From contig NC_081409.1 of assembly GCF_030272615.1 (NCBI RefSeq), positions 911,552,340-911,616,339 on the forward strand: 64,000 nucleotides of DNA, in the 5' to 3' direction. The notes below the pieces were generated by a model. It was given only the letters and a program-made list of their open reading frames with translations. It ran no database searches and was not told where the DNA came from. Of the stretch, positions 11,981-24,464 are shown piece after piece (the stretch's first letter is position 1; each line of letters opens with the position of its first letter). A program made the position numbers and the translations under genes. This DNA is from Cryptomeria japonica (taxonomy: Eukaryota; Streptophyta; Pinopsida; Cupressales; Cupressaceae).

Positions 11981-12900
11981 TCCTCTACTTCTCTTGTAGA
12001 TGAAATAGAAGGGGATGATGTCCTTAAATCGCTCTTCAAAGAAGACAGTGCAGATAAAGAAATATGACATTGTGATATTTCTCCAACGCAATATGGTCCA
12101 GGCTATAAGATGCTTCAACGCATGGGATATTCAGGTACTGGTCCTTTCGGCAAATGTCAAAAAGGTATTGTTGAACCTATTCAGCTACAAACTAAGTCGA
12201 CCAATGATAAAGCTGGACTGGGATATGATCCAAGAAAGTCATCAGATCAGAAGCACACACCTTGCCATCAACGTAAGTGGAAGAAAAAGGTACTACCTCT
12301 AACAACACAAGAAATTAATACTCAACAAACTCAGGAGGAATGTGATGGTGAACAAAAAGAATTACCCACCCAGGGAAAGGAAACAGATGGTAATCAAGTT
12401 CCAGTTGTATCAGCTATGATACCACATGAAGTAGACGCTCCAGAGGATATGAGAGATGAAATATACAGAATCAGAGAATTGTTTGTACCACTGAACATTC
12501 TGGTCACATATACTGGTAGACAACAAGTAGATGACTCATAAACTGATTCAAATGAGTATGAATGGGGTCCATATCAAATCTCAGATACATCTACTACAGA
12601 AACGCTTGAAGAACTCAGGGATACCAAAAATGACACACAAGAGCTGATACGCCTAAGACTGCAAAAGGAAATGGAAGAAATCAGTTAAAACGACAAGAAG
12701 ACTATGACCGACAACTGAAGAAAGAAAGGACACAAGCAAGTCCTTCACCTACCAATTCTCCTAATGAGACAGGACAAATCAAGTACGAAATCACACAAGA
12801 AGAACTAGAAGCTAGAGCAAGAGAACCAGTCATCAGTCCAGAAGAAGTTGAATGGAACAGACGACAGGGGTTAACAGAATCGTCAAAGTCATCTCCACAA
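11981..12900 (+). pseudogene. G-patch-like domain and linker of gypsy A
   Basis: In the protease frame after two stops, 12101-12232 reads GYKMLQRMGYSGTGPFGK, then IVEPI, then GLGYDP. This is the glycine pattern of a G-patch, a short RNA-binding or helicase-activating module. In retroviruses such a module occurs C-terminal to protease in betaretroviruses. After it comes an acidic, low-complexity linker with stops at 12539-12541 and near 12686. B has the equivalent at 42936-43070. The role in this element is inferred from position only. Confidence 0.7.
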
Positions 12901-14846
12901 GTGTGTCAAATGCAAGCAATCAATGAACCAAATCAAGAAGGAACTTGCAGCATCAAGGATGTGGGTGTTGATACTATATATACCTTCACTAAACCACTTG
13001 AAGATGAGTCAACAACTCCATCCTATGACTCTGATGGCTCAGACAAGAGCTCTATCTATGACAACAACTATTCAACAATGCATTATGACTACTCTATCAT
13101 GAATAATGAAATATTGTCTACTATTATACCACGGTATGTAGCCCAGTCTAAAGTAGACGACGATGCTAGAAGTAGGTCGGTTGAGTTAGGTCTAATAAAT
13201 ACTAACATGAATGATGATAATCGTGTCATAACTCTTCCTGGTCTCGAGACACATACGCAAGGTAGTATTTTGGAACTCGACTGGTCGGTTCAAAACAATG
13301 ATGATAGTACTGTGAACTCTCTTGAGCCTGTACCAACCTTATCCTTAATACATCCAGAACTGATTGATAATACTCTTTATAACCAACCCTTGAACATGGC
13401 TACTTTTGCCAATGACTATACACTAGCCTACTATCTCAATGTAGTTGAACCCATGTACTCTTCCACCAGCAAACAAAATGAAAACATGATTGAAGCGGAT
13501 ATCAAGTATCTTAGTCGCAAAAACAAGAAAAATAAGAATAAAATATCTGATAGCGAAAACCACATTGTGGTGGTGTCAGACTCTAAAAAAGAGAAAATAA
13601 AGGATGTACCCAAAGGTGAAAACCTCTATGAGGCGCCTAAAGGTGAGGTACTTGATATATTGCCGAGCCACTTCCAGGAGAGATCTTCCATATTGATCAA
13701 ACCAACTCAGCCAGTGAACATTGGGAGTCAAGAGATACCGCATGTCATTCATTTAGCCCAATCACTGTCAGCAGAAGAGTTAAAAGATTTCACCAATCTG
13801 TTTTTAGAAAAGAAGATTAACTTTGCATGGACATACTCAGATATGCCAAGACTAGATCCTGATCTCATCATGCATCATCTCTCTATTATGCCAGGAGTTA
13901 AACCAGTCAAACAAAAACTCCGAAAAATGCATCCTCATGTGGCACTACTAGTCAAGGTTGAACTAGAGAAATTGCTAAAAGCTAGATTTATCAGAGCTAT
14001 AGACTACGCAGAATGGATATCCAACATAGTACCTGTATCAAAAGCAGACAAATCTATTAGAGTTTGCACAGATTTCAGGGATCTCAACAAGGCATGTCCA
14101 AAAGATGATTTTCCATTGCCCAACATTGACATGATAGTAGATATGACTGCTGGATATGAGATGTATTCATTAATGGATGGATTCTTTGGTTACAATCAAA
14201 TCAAGATAGCACCTGAAGATCAAGAGAAGACAACCTTCACATGTGCGTGGGGAACCTTCTGTTGGAATGTTATGCCGTTTGGTCTAAAGAACGCAGGAGC
14301 AACTTACCAAAAATAGTAACCACTATTTTCCATGATATGATGCATAAAAACATGGAAGATTATGTAGATGACACCTTGGTAAAAACTATGAAGAGATCTA
14401 CACACATTCAAGAGCTAGGCCTCATATTAGATCGAATGGAAAGATTCAAGCTTCGCTTAAATCCAAAAAAGTGTGCATTTGGAGTCACATCAGGAAAATT
14501 ACTTGGTTACATAATTTCAAAAAAGGGAATTGAGGTTGATCCTGAAAAGGTCCAAGCTATAATGGACATGCCTCCACCCAAGAATATCAGTCAGATGAGA
14601 AGTCTACAAGGTCGTCTTCAGTCCATAAGGCATTTTATATCTCAGCTAGCTAACAAGGCTCAACCCTTCACGAAGGTATTAAGGAAAGGGATTCAATACA
14701 ACTGGGATAAAGATTGTGAACTACATTTACAACAAATCAAAGAATATATTTCTAATCCACCCATATTAATGCCACCGATTCAAGGTAAGCCACTGATCCT
14801 GTACATATCAGCTACAGATACTTCACTGGGGGCACTTCTGGCATAG
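12901..14846 (+). pseudogene. pol: Gypsy A reverse transcriptase
   Basis: RNA-dependent DNA polymerase. The fingers/palm include KQKLRKMHP, RVCTDFRDLNKACPKDD near 14060, SLMDGFFGYNQI near 14170 and WNVMPFGLKNAGATYQ near 14265. A frame shift near 14312 follows, and the catalytic box YVDD is intact at 14361-14372. The thumb/connection (NPKKCAFGVTSGKLLGY, then ILYISATDTSLGALLA) ends at a stop, 14844-14846. The first part is open from 12901 to 14316. The N-terminal 900 bases are an acidic linker. The shift and stops make it non-functional. Confidence 0.92.
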
Positions 14847-15640
14847 CAGGATGACAATAAAAAAGGAATGAGCTATCTATTACATCAACCGAACATTGGT
14901 GTCATATGAAATGAATTACACTATAATAGAAAAAGCATGCTTAGCATTAGTCTTTGCATCACAAAAATTAAGGCACTATATGTTGGCACATTCTATTAAG
15001 CTGGTAGCCAAGATTGATCCACCTAAGTACCTTCTCAATAAAGCAACGCTTACAGGAAGACTGGCTAAATGGGCCATGGTCCTTACAAAATTTGACATTG
15101 AATATGTAGAATGTACAGCTATCAAAGGACAGGTTATCGCAGACCAACTTGCTGAAGCTCCACTTGAAGACAATCAACCCCTGCATATAGAATTCCCAGA
15201 TGAATCAATCATGCACCTTACTAAACAATCATGGAAGATGTTCTTTGATGGGTCTTTTACTCAACATGGCTCTGGTGCCGGGATACTATTTATTACTCCC
15301 CAGAAATACTCAATTCCAAAAGCTTACAAACTTCTCTTCCCTTGCACAAACAATATTGCAGAGTATGAAGCTTTGGTAAATGGGATCAAGCTGGCCATCA
15401 AGTGGAAGATCGTGGAATTACACATCTATGGAGATTCTCAACTCATTATCAACTAGATTAATGACCTATATCAGACAAAAGATGAGAAACTGATGCCTTA
15501 CAAGAGTATGGTGGATGACCTCAAGAAATATTTCACCTCCGTATCATTTCAACAGATACCCAGAACAACAAATAGAGCGGCAGATGCAATGGCCACTTTG
15601 GCATCTATACCACAGCTATATGAGTCTAATTTTCTCTTTG
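14847..15640 (+). pseudogene. pol: Gypsy A RNase H and second RNase H-like domain
   Basis: The ordinary RNase H follows RT (SYEMNYTIIEKACLALVFA, GRLAKWAMVLTKFDIEY). A second, distinct RNase H-like domain then begins at about 15235 with MFFDGSFTQHGSGAGILF, NNIAEYEALVNGI and YGDSQLII, and ends with TNRAADAMATLAS near 15580. The acids in FDGS, AEYEA, GDSQ and AADA are all present. Such dual RNase H domains mark the Tat lineage. A TAG at 15454-15456 stands where element B has a Gln codon, consistent with C-to-T decay. Confidence 0.88.
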
Positions 15641-16983
15641 AATTCCTGGTGGAAGAGTTACATTACCCTTCCTATGATTCTCCCGAGTCCCAGGTAGTCT
15701 GTTCTATTATTGGACATGACTCATCTCGTTATAGCCACATTTACTCTTACCTACATGACCAAGTTGTCCCTGCCAATCTTTCCCGAGATGAAAAAAGAAA
15801 CCTAATCCAAAATGCATCACGGTATGTCATCATTGCTAACGACTTATTCAGGTGAGGTTTAGATAATACTTTGCTTAGATTTCTAGAAACTAAGGAGTCC
15901 CAATGCGCATTATCTGAAGTTCATGAAGGTGTTTGTGGATCTCATTCGAACGGTCTAAATTTAGCACGAAAACTACTAAGAGCTGGCTACTACTGGCCAG
16001 ACATGGAGAAGGAAGCCATAAAATTTGCTAAAACCTGCGAAAAGTGTCAGTTACATGGGCACCTTATCCACGCTCCTGCAAGGGATCTTATACCATTTGT
16101 AACGCACTGGCCCTTCCAACAGTGGGCATTCGATCTAATAGGCCAAATATATCCTGCGTCATCTAATGGACATAAATTTATTATCACTACCACTGAGTAC
16201 TTCACTAAGTGGGTAGAAGCAGTTCCACTCATCAAGGCAATAGGAAAACAAGTAGCTCTATTTATTCTTAACTATATCATCTACAGGTATGGTATACCTT
16301 CATCAATTATAACAGACAATGGAGGACAGTTTAAGAACAAAGATCTAGATGAACTTTGTGAGAAGTTTAAAATCAAACAACGCTGGTCCTTAGTATATTA
16401 CCCTCAAGGTAATGGACAAGCAGAGACATCTAACAAAAACCTACTGACTATCTTGCACAGAACAGTGAACAAATCTGGGAAGGATTGGCATCTGCAGCTC
16501 AATCTTGCACTGTGGCCTTATAGAACAAGTATCAGAACACCTACTGGGGCTACACCTTTTTCTTTGGTGTATGGGTCCGAAGTAGTATTACCCATTGAAG
16601 TAGAAATACCATCTCTAAGAGTTTCCTTGCAAAGTCTTGTTACTGATGAAGACTATAGAATATCTAGATTGCAAGAGCTTGAATTGCTAGATGAGCGTTG
16701 GCAAGTGGTGTTTGATCATCTCAGAGTGTATCAAAAGAGGATGTCCAGAGGATATAACAAGAAAGTTTGACACCAATAATTTCAGGTTGGTGACTTAGTT
16801 CTTAGAGAGAATCCTAAAAATCAACAATTTCAAGATAACAAAGGAAAGTTTGAACCCAATTGGCTGGGTCCCTATATCATCACTACAGCTTTCAGCTCTA
16901 GTGCCTATCAACTCTCAACATCGAAAGGAGAACAACTTTGTGAACTGATTAACACCATCCATTTGAAGAAATTCTTCTCCTAG
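15641..16983 (+). pseudogene. pol: Gypsy A integrase
   Basis: Would insert element cDNA in the nucleus. The zinc site is HEGVCGSH followed by CEKCQLHG near 16040. The catalytic core has Asp in FDLIGQI near 16130, Asp in ITDNGGQF near 16310 and Glu in GNGQAETSNK near 16415, so D-D-E is complete. The C-terminal part (QVGDLVLREN, NWLGPY) ends at about 16981 with KKFFS. Stops at 15853-15855 and 16768-16770 both fall where element B has Arg (TGA in place of CGA). The longest open piece is 15871-16770. Confidence 0.9.
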
Positions 16984-17013
16984 ATATTCTCTGTTCCAGC
17001 AGCTTTTACAGCG

Positions 17014-17280
17014 GAAAATGTCCTGAAGAAATCATAAAAATCAGAAAATGTCCTGAAGAAATCATAAAAATCAGAAAATGTCCTGAAGAAATCCTAAAAA
17101 TCAGAAAATGTCCCAAAGAAATCATAAAAATCAGAAAATGTCCTGAAGAAATCCTAAAAATCACAAAATGTCCTGAAGAAATCCAAAAAATAAAAAAAAG
17201 CCCTGAACAAAATCATAAAAATCATAAAATGTCCTGAACGAAATCATAAAAATCAGAAAAAGTCTTGAAGAAAAGAAAAG
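17014..17280 (+). repeat. 30-bp tandem array in gypsy A 3' region
   Basis: About nine units of gaaaatgtcctgaagaaatc plus ataaaaatca, period 30, with the last units lengthening to 31-32 bp. They start just after the integrase stop. Element B has the same motif roughly once (reverse strand, about 26815-26865), so A expanded it. Confidence 0.9.
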
Positions 17281-19667
17281 AAAAAAAGAAAAAGAAAAAG
17301 AAAAACAGAAGAAAAAAAAAAGGAAAAAAGAGAGAAAATGCCCTGGTGAAAACCTGGTAAACAGGCACCTTGGTAAAAAAAAAATAAAAAAAAATATATA
17401 TATATATATGAATCTTTGCCAAGTAGGTGAAACCTAGCAAATAGGCACCTCTTGTACTCAAGCACTCCATCTGTCAACGCAACGTTGGCATTCCCGCTTT
17501 CATGCATCTTTTGCTTTCGCTTGTACATATCTTTTGGTCACTTTCGTGACATCCTAGTTCGTTGGAACCCTCATGGCTTGAAACTGATCAATGTCCTAGT
17601 CTTAGGTAATCGACAAGAGCACATTACATGTCCTAAGCAGTGTCAACCAAGTCAATCTTATGTTAGTGAAACCTGGTCATCCACTCCGAGTCAGTTTCCT
17701 GTCTCCTGACTACTAAAGAGTTTTATCACTGAGTTAACAAGCAAAACAACATAACTGAAAACAATCACTAAGCTGTTTGAGATATGCATGAAAATTTTCT
17801 TTGTGTGGTATCTTTTATATTGGTTTTCGATTATTATCCCTCTGAGTAACTCAAGGAAGTCTATCTTGACTAAGAGGAGCAAGGCTTGGGGGCATAATAT
17901 TTTCTTTGTTTTCTGCTTGTAGGAATGATCCCAATGATCTGGAAACATCTAAATTAGCTGGGTGTCTGTGATAAGAGCCTTCACATCAAGGTGGAATCGC
18001 CTCACATACCTCGACTCCGCTTATTTGAATGCTACAGGGAGGTTCCCATCATTCCTTTGTTCATTTTGAGGGAATTTCTTCATTGTGCAATCCACATCCA
18101 TGCGTAATTTGTCCAACGATATGAACGAGAAAAATGGGTCATTGCGGACAAGATAATTAATATTGCACATGAAAAGAAATGAACTCTATTCTGCCTGCTA
18201 AAATTGTAAAATGCTCAATGATGACAATTAAGCTTTTCAAAGTCCAGTGACTAGGTTTAGGTTGCATCTCATTTTGCATCTCATCTTGCATTTCATTCTG
18301 CATTCTGTGAATTTGGAGTGATTTCGGTATAGTAACAATGCTTCCTCTTTGTCTGCTGAATGAGAGTTGGAGCGTCATCATTTCTTCGCTAAGTGGTCTC
18401 TTTTCATCATTTCTCTGATCGAGTACTTATGTTTTGAGATGTTTAGTTGCATACATAAGCATATTATATCAATTCATACATTCACTATCATTCATTTGCA
18501 TTCATCTTATTGCATAGAAAAAAAAATAAAAATTGCATTACTCATTCTCATTACTCATTCACATTCATTTATTTGCATATGAAAAGAAACAAAAATAAAA
18601 ACTCATATTCCATTTGCATTCATACATTCATGCTGAAAAGAAATGCATACATATAGAATAAAGCATATAGAACATCTCATAATCAATCAACACAAGTATG
18701 ATGAAATCAAATCAAGAGCTTGTAAATCGGTTGTCCTGAGTCCATTTTCGTGATCAAAATCGAAATCTAATGTCAACTATCTCATCAAAATTTCACAAAA
18801 ATTTGGACCACTTAGCGCTCTTTTCATCAAATGCTCTTTCTTCAACTTTGTGCTCAATTTCAACACTGAATCTCAATTTAATTTCTGCAAATCAACTTTG
18901 CGCTCAATTTCAATGCAAAATTTTCAAAAATTCCTCTGAATCAATTTGTGCTCAAACAACTTATCATCGCTAAAAAATTGCTTATCATCATGTACCCTCG
19001 CTATCTTTCGATTTCTCTCTCGAGGGGGCATACTCGTGACCTTATGATCTCACATCTTCAAATGTCGAGGAAAATTTTCAAATCTTCATCGAAAGTTGAG
19101 CAAAAATCTTTTTCAACTAAAGAAAAACAATCAATCTCTAGGGGCATATCAGTTTCATCGCTTCATATCAAGCTGATATTTGTCTTTTATCTGAATCAAT
19201 CTCTTTACGATAATCAGTTCCATTGCTTTTCATCAAGCTGATTTTTCATTTAAACTCAATCAAGGGTTTAAAGAGTATCTTTAATCATGCTAAATCTAAG
19301 CAGGTGTTACATTTTATTCATTTCTTGATCAAGTTGTATAGTTTATCTTCATCGTATCTTGATCAATCAAGTTCAAGATCAATTTTTATCATCACTCACT
19401 GTGTCTAAGTTCAATCAAGTTCTAGATCAGTAAGATCCGCTTCTTGATCAATCAAGTTCAAGTTCGGTATCTTTTGTTTTCTATCATTCCCAATTTCAAT
19501 CAAGTTCCGGAATGGTATCACGTTAATCAGACTTTATTTAGCTTTGTCGCTTCGAATCAAACTAAACACCTCGCTTTTTTATGTAGTTCGTGATCAATCA
19601 AGTTCAAAACTGACATCTCCTAGACATCAACTATTCTTTGAACCAATGCGCTGCTCGCACATTAATT
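17281..19667 (+). other. Gypsy A 3' non-coding region
   Basis: 2.4 kb without a gene. It opens with a purine-rich A/G tract (17272-17335) and a short (TA)n run near 17395. A block ggtgaaaacctggtaaacag near 17346 is also found, reversed, in B near 26705-26725, so this is shared untranslated sequence. The remainder (18400-19660) is pyrimidine- and AT-rich with scattered tca repeats. Short open stretches show no family signal. Confidence 0.65.
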
Positions 19668-19681
19668 CAAAGAGGGGCAAA
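19668..19681 (+). promoter_or_regulatory. Polypurine tract of gypsy A
   Basis: The tract caaagaggggcaaa directly abuts the 3' LTR start. Plus-strand DNA synthesis would be primed here. B has the same tract in reverse at 24450-24464. Confidence 0.85.
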
Positions 19682-20839
19682 TGTAATACCCTAAAAATGG
19701 TCATCTAAACCATGAGCCCCTAATCTTGACAACATCACCAAGGTCCTAACCAAAGGAAATTAAATAAATCTTGAGCACACAATTAATTCCTAAAATCATC
19801 AAATGTCACATGGCAAATTAATCAATCAATATTAATTAAATATTTATTTAATTAATTAATCATTCCAAGTAAATCATTTTAAACAATTATCTTATTTATT
19901 TTAATTAAATATCCTAGCATATTTAATTAAATAAATCAATTTGCCATTAAATCATCAAAAAAAGGAATTAATTTAATTAAATAAATCAATTTACCATCAA
20001 ATCTTCAAAAAGGAAACAAATCAAGAAAGAGGAATTGGAAATTATGAGCACAAATCTTCAAAAATGGAAATAAATCAAAAAAGGAATTAATTGACAAAAA
20101 AGAATTAAAAATTTGAGAAAAGAAATCAATTGGAGATAATCTTGAAAAAAACAAATTAAAAATTGATAGATAATCTCAAAGAAAGCAATTAAAACAATTA
20201 AATATTAAAATTGAATGAAATAGATAATAAATCAGTTTTTTTGCTGATTTAATCTTAATTTTAGTTCAATTTCCTTTAAATCAGTTTTTTCTTGATTTAA
20301 TCTTAATTTTAGTTCAATTTCCTTTAAAACTGAGAAAAGCGTCCAATCACATCAATTCACCTGGATTGTGCTTCCTCTTGGAAAATCTTGACCGCTCATC
20401 ATCAGTTGATCCTAGCTGTTGGTTTCTTTCTGAATTTTCTATAAATTCAGGCTCATCTCTCATTCAAAGAGAGGCTGGAGAATATATTGTTATTATACTG
20501 TTTTTGCTCTAGGATTTCATTGACATATTGCATATTAATTGTTTCATATTGATTAAATCATTTAGTTTAATATTGCAAAAATATTGTTAGATCAATATTG
20601 CATCCATCTAGCATTCATCATATTCATATAGATAAAATCCTTCGTCTTGATGTTGTCTAGTCACTGGTATTGCTAAATAATCTAAGAGTAATCTTATACT
20701 CGCATCTTTTAGAAGGCAATGGGTCGATTTGTTATGGTTTATTATTCATTGATTATAGCTGATTAACCATGCATGTAATGACTTGATTGAAGTGTTGTGT
20801 CTTGCAGATACAGATACAGGTCCACTTTTCACACACACA
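19682..20839 (+). repeat. Gypsy A 3' LTR
   Basis: 1158 bp matching 5691-6800, with TATAAAT at 20440-20446. It carries an extra 49-bp tandem copy at 20231-20328 that the 5' LTR lacks. Confidence 0.93.
20231..20328 (+). repeat. 49-bp tandem duplication inside A 3' LTR
   Basis: Two 49-bp units (from 20231 and 20280), each beginning atcagttttt and ending cctttaaa. The 5' LTR has one unit. The duplication arose after insertion, since LTRs are identical when an element lands. Confidence 0.85.
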
Positions 20840-20844
20840 ATAGG

Positions 20845-22722
20845 TATTTCATGCTAATAATTGATGATTATTCTAGAATGATGTGGGTGACTTTTCTAAG
20901 GGAGAAGTCTGAAGCTTTTGAGAAATTCAAGATCTTTAAAGCAAACGTAGAAACAGAAACTAGATTGAAAATAAAATGTCTAAGATCAGATCAAGGTGGT
21001 GAGTTCACTTCTCATGAATTTAACATTTATTGTGAGACAAATGGAATTAGGAGACAGTTATCTGCACCTCGGACTCCTCAGCGGAATGGAGTAGTGGAAA
21101 GGAAGAATATAACCATTTTGGATGCAGCAAGATCCATGATGATGGAAGCCAAATTGCCTCACATCTACTGGAGAGAAGCAATGAGTACAACAGTCTACAC
21201 ATTCAATAGAGTTCACATCAAAGGTGAAACCGGTAAGACCCCTTATGAATTATGGTTTAGACATACACCTACTGTTAAATATTTTAGAATTTTTGGAAGT
21301 AAATGCTATATCAAAAGGGATGATTCAATTGGGAAATTTGATCCTAGATGTGATGAAGGAATATTTCTTGATATTCAATTCAAAGCAAAGCATATAGATG
21401 TTATAACAAAATATTGCAAAAAATTGTGGAGAGCACTAATGTGAAAGTGGATGAACAATACAAAAATCAATCTATATCATATGAAAGGGAACCACCAGTG
21501 GAAATGATCATAACTGAACCGGCAATGCCTCAATTAATACAGGAAACTGAGACAATTACAATAGTACAATCAGAAAATTCAACTGTGACTGATGATCAGA
21601 ACAGTGAACCTGAAGTTCAAAAGACACCAAGGTATTTAAGATTAAATCATTCTGAAGATGAAATCATTGGAGATAGGAACAAGGGAGTTATGACAAGAAG
21701 AAGACTGGAAAATGAAGAGGTATGTCTTATTTCTCAAATTGAACCAACATTTGTCATTGAAGATTGTAAAGATAAATATTGGTTAAAAGCTATGGAAGAT
21801 GAATTAGATCAGATAAAGAAAAATGAGACTTGGACTTTAGTTCCCTGGCCTAAAAATAAGAATGTTATTAGAACTAAATGGGTTTTTTAAAATGAAATGA
21901 ATGAGGATGGTCAAGTTGTAAGAAACAAATCTATATTGGTTTTTAAAGAATATTCTCAAATGGAAGGAATTGATTATGGTGAGACATTTGCACCTGTAGC
22001 TAGAATTGAAGTTGTTAGACTATTTCTTGCTTATGCAGCTTATAAGAACTATAAGGTCTATCAAATGGATGTTAAATGTGCATTTTTGAATGGTGAACTT
22101 GAGGAAGAAGTATACATTGAACAACCTGATGGATTTTCACTAACAGATGATAAAGATATGGTTTGTAGATTGAGGAAAGCTTTATATGGATTGAAACAAG
22201 CTCCTAGAGTTTGGTATGCAAGGTTGGATAAATATCTTTTGAAGCTTGGTTTTACAAAAGGCAGTGCTGATAGTAATTTATATTATAAGATCATTGATGA
22301 TGATATTCTGATTATTGAAGTATTTGTTGATGATATCATTTTTGGAGGAGAAGATAAATTGTGCATGGAATTCTCTAATAATATGAAGAATGAATTTGAA
22401 ATGTCCATGATTGGTGAGATGATATTTTTCTTAGGTTTGCAGATTACTCAAACTAACAAAGGCATCTTTATCTATCAAACTAAGTATCTAAGGGAATTGT
22501 TGAAGAATTTTGGTATGGATAATTCCAAACCGGTAAGTACTCATATGGTGACAAGTGAGAAATTATCTATCAAAGATACATCTACGTTGGTAAATTCGAT
22601 AAGGTATAAGTCTATGATTGGTGGCTTGTTATATCTAACTCAGATTAGACTAGATATTATGAATGCAGTGAGTATTGTTTCAAGATATCAAAGTTATCCT
22701 AAAGAAAATCATGAATGTGTAG
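20845..22722 (+). pseudogene. pol: Copia integrase core and reverse transcriptase
   Basis: Continuation of the copia polyprotein after gypsy A. Integrase: LIIDDYSRMMWV, the second Asp in RSDQGGEF near 20990, and Glu in RNGVVERKN near 21096. A frame break lies near 21415-21445. RT: the conserved lead [36 protein letters not shown] near 22060, [13 protein letters not shown] near 22180, and the catalytic FVDD at 22323-22334. A TAA at 21888-21890 interrupts the RT start. The frame is cut at 22722 by gypsy B and resumes at 50397. Confidence 0.9.
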
Positions 22723-24449
22723 TGATGCTCTGCAAAAAGGATTAGAAAATCAGTTTGATGGCAACACACACAAGAGCACAAGAAACAAACGTTAGTGTTA
22801 GCAACAAAAGATTATCCTAAACAGGCATATCAAGAGAGATATTAAGCATGAAATAGAAAGCATATAAACATAGAATAAAATAGCTAATCAAGATGCTCAT
22901 AGTTGCTCCTCCCTTGTTCCTCTCCTCTCCAAGTCCCAAATGAGTGTAGCTCTCAGCTTTTAGCACTAGCCATGGATGCCATATGGAGATTCAAGATGAT
23001 TGAATATGATAAGCAAATGCTATGCAAGTGTAGACAATGATGCTATGAAAAAGCTCTATGCTAATACCTGTATAACAACAATACTCTAATGCTTTCCTTT
23101 TTTGCTTGAGGAGAAGGGTTCTATTTATAGAAGAAATGGGGAAATGAAGGGTTAAGATTGAATGGTTTAATCAAGGGCCAAGTTTGAAAGTTGGGGATCC
23201 ATGTGCACAATTGGCACCAATAAAATGGTGACAAGTGTCAACATAGGATTGGGTTGAGAGAAGAGGTTGGAGGCATTAAAGGCCTGAGAAGACCTCATGG
23301 TTATCTAGAGGCTAAGGGTCAAGTCCAAATTAAGATTACCCACTGGATTAAGAGTTAATCCAAGGATAAACCTTTGTGCAAATGTTTAAGAGATAATCAT
23401 GGTCAAAGCATTAATGGCCTGATGAGACCTTTGGGTTGGGTAGAGGTTGAGTCAAAACAAATGTTTTAACCATGTGGGAGGGTTTGAGGTAACCATTAAT
23501 GGTTATTGGAGACTTTGGGGATTAAGTGGTTGAAGGTTGAAAGCCTTCAATGGTTATCAAAGACTTTGAGCCATTTAGTGGTTGAAGGTTGAAAGCCTTT
23601 AATGGTTATCAAAGACTTTGAGCCATTTAGTGGTTGAAGGTTGAAAGCCTTCAATGGTTATCAAAGACTTTGAGGGTTTGAGAAGTGACTTCCCTTTTGC
23701 TTAGGAATGTGACAAAGTTTAGAGAAGAGGTTAGGTTATTTAGAAGTGATTAGAAAATTTTAGAAGGGGTTTAGGCATGCAAGTGGATTTTGTAGGAAAA
23801 TGCAAGTGGGAGAAATTTTGGTATTTTCAATTAAAATAAAATCATTTATTTCAATTAAATGGTGTAATTTGCATTTGGATAAATATTCAAATAAATATTA
23901 ATTTATTTAAATGAGAAAAAGAAAGATAAAGCATTAAAATGCTTGAAGACTTTGAGGGAAACCATTAAAGGCTTGAAGACTTTAAAGAAAACCATTAAAG
24001 TCTTAAGAAGACTTTAGAAGGAAGCCATCAAGTTTGAAAACTTTAAAGCCATCAAGTTTGAAAACTTTTAAAGCCATCAAGTTTTGATGACTTTAAGGGA
24101 AACCATTAAAGGTTTCAAGTGGGTGAGGATAAAGGTGATTTAAATAAATGTTAATTTATTTAAATGTGAGAGGTGGGATTTTGGGGGATTTAAATAAATA
24201 TTAATTTAATTTATTTAAATGTGAGAGAAGATTTAATTAAATAAATATGATTTATTTATTTAATTAATGGTCTGAATTTAGTTAAGTGAATTAAATCAAA
24301 TAAATTGAATAATTTATTTAATTAATAGGAGAAGAGGGTTAAGATGAATTAATTAAATATTAATTTAATTAATTCATTAATTGATGGTTAAATAATCAAA
24401 TAAATACTAAGTATTCATTTAATTAAGTGGACAGATTTATGTGACTACA
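22723..24449 (-). repeat. Gypsy B 3' LTR
   Basis: 1727 bp. In element orientation it starts tgtagtcacataaatctg and ends with catca. A reverse-strand TATAAAT is at 23123-23129. It is 80 bp shorter than the other LTR because of one deletion near 24120 between short gtgggtga direct repeats. Confidence 0.92.
23525..23675. repeat. 52-bp tandem repeat x 3 in B LTR
   Basis: Units begin at 23525, 23577 and 23629 (agtggttgaaggttgaaagc). The partner LTR has the same three units at 49388-49540, so the array predates insertion. A looser array of aagactttaa/accattaaag motifs follows at 23930-24115. Confidence 0.9.
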
Positions 24450-24464
24450 TTTGCCCCTCTTTGA
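24450..24464 (-). promoter_or_regulatory. Polypurine tract of gypsy B
   Basis: On the minus strand, caaagaggggcaaa directly precedes the 3' LTR. It is nearly the same tract as in element A. Confidence 0.85.

Larger units (their letters stand above)
5691..20839 (+). mobile_element. Ty3/gypsy element A (Tat-like)
   Basis: 15.1-kb element with LTRs 5691-6800 and 19682-20839 (TG...CA) and TSD atagg at 5686-5690 and 20840-20844. It sits inside the copia integrase gene. Internal order is leader, gag, protease, G-patch-like segment, RT, RNase H, second RNase H-like domain, integrase, repeat-rich 3' region and purine tract. The dual RNase H places it near the plant Tat/Ogre branch. It has many stops and no recognisable primer site directly after the 5' LTR. 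LTR divergence is about 2 percent by eye. Confidence 0.93.

Noticed and set aside
14300-14330. Programmed frameshift in gypsy A RT.
   Set aside because: The shift is inside the RT core, not at a gag/pol border, and element B reads through the same place without a shift. It is decay.
17014-17280. CRISPR-like regular repeat.
   Set aside because: Units are directly adjacent with no spacers, in a plant retroelement 3' region.
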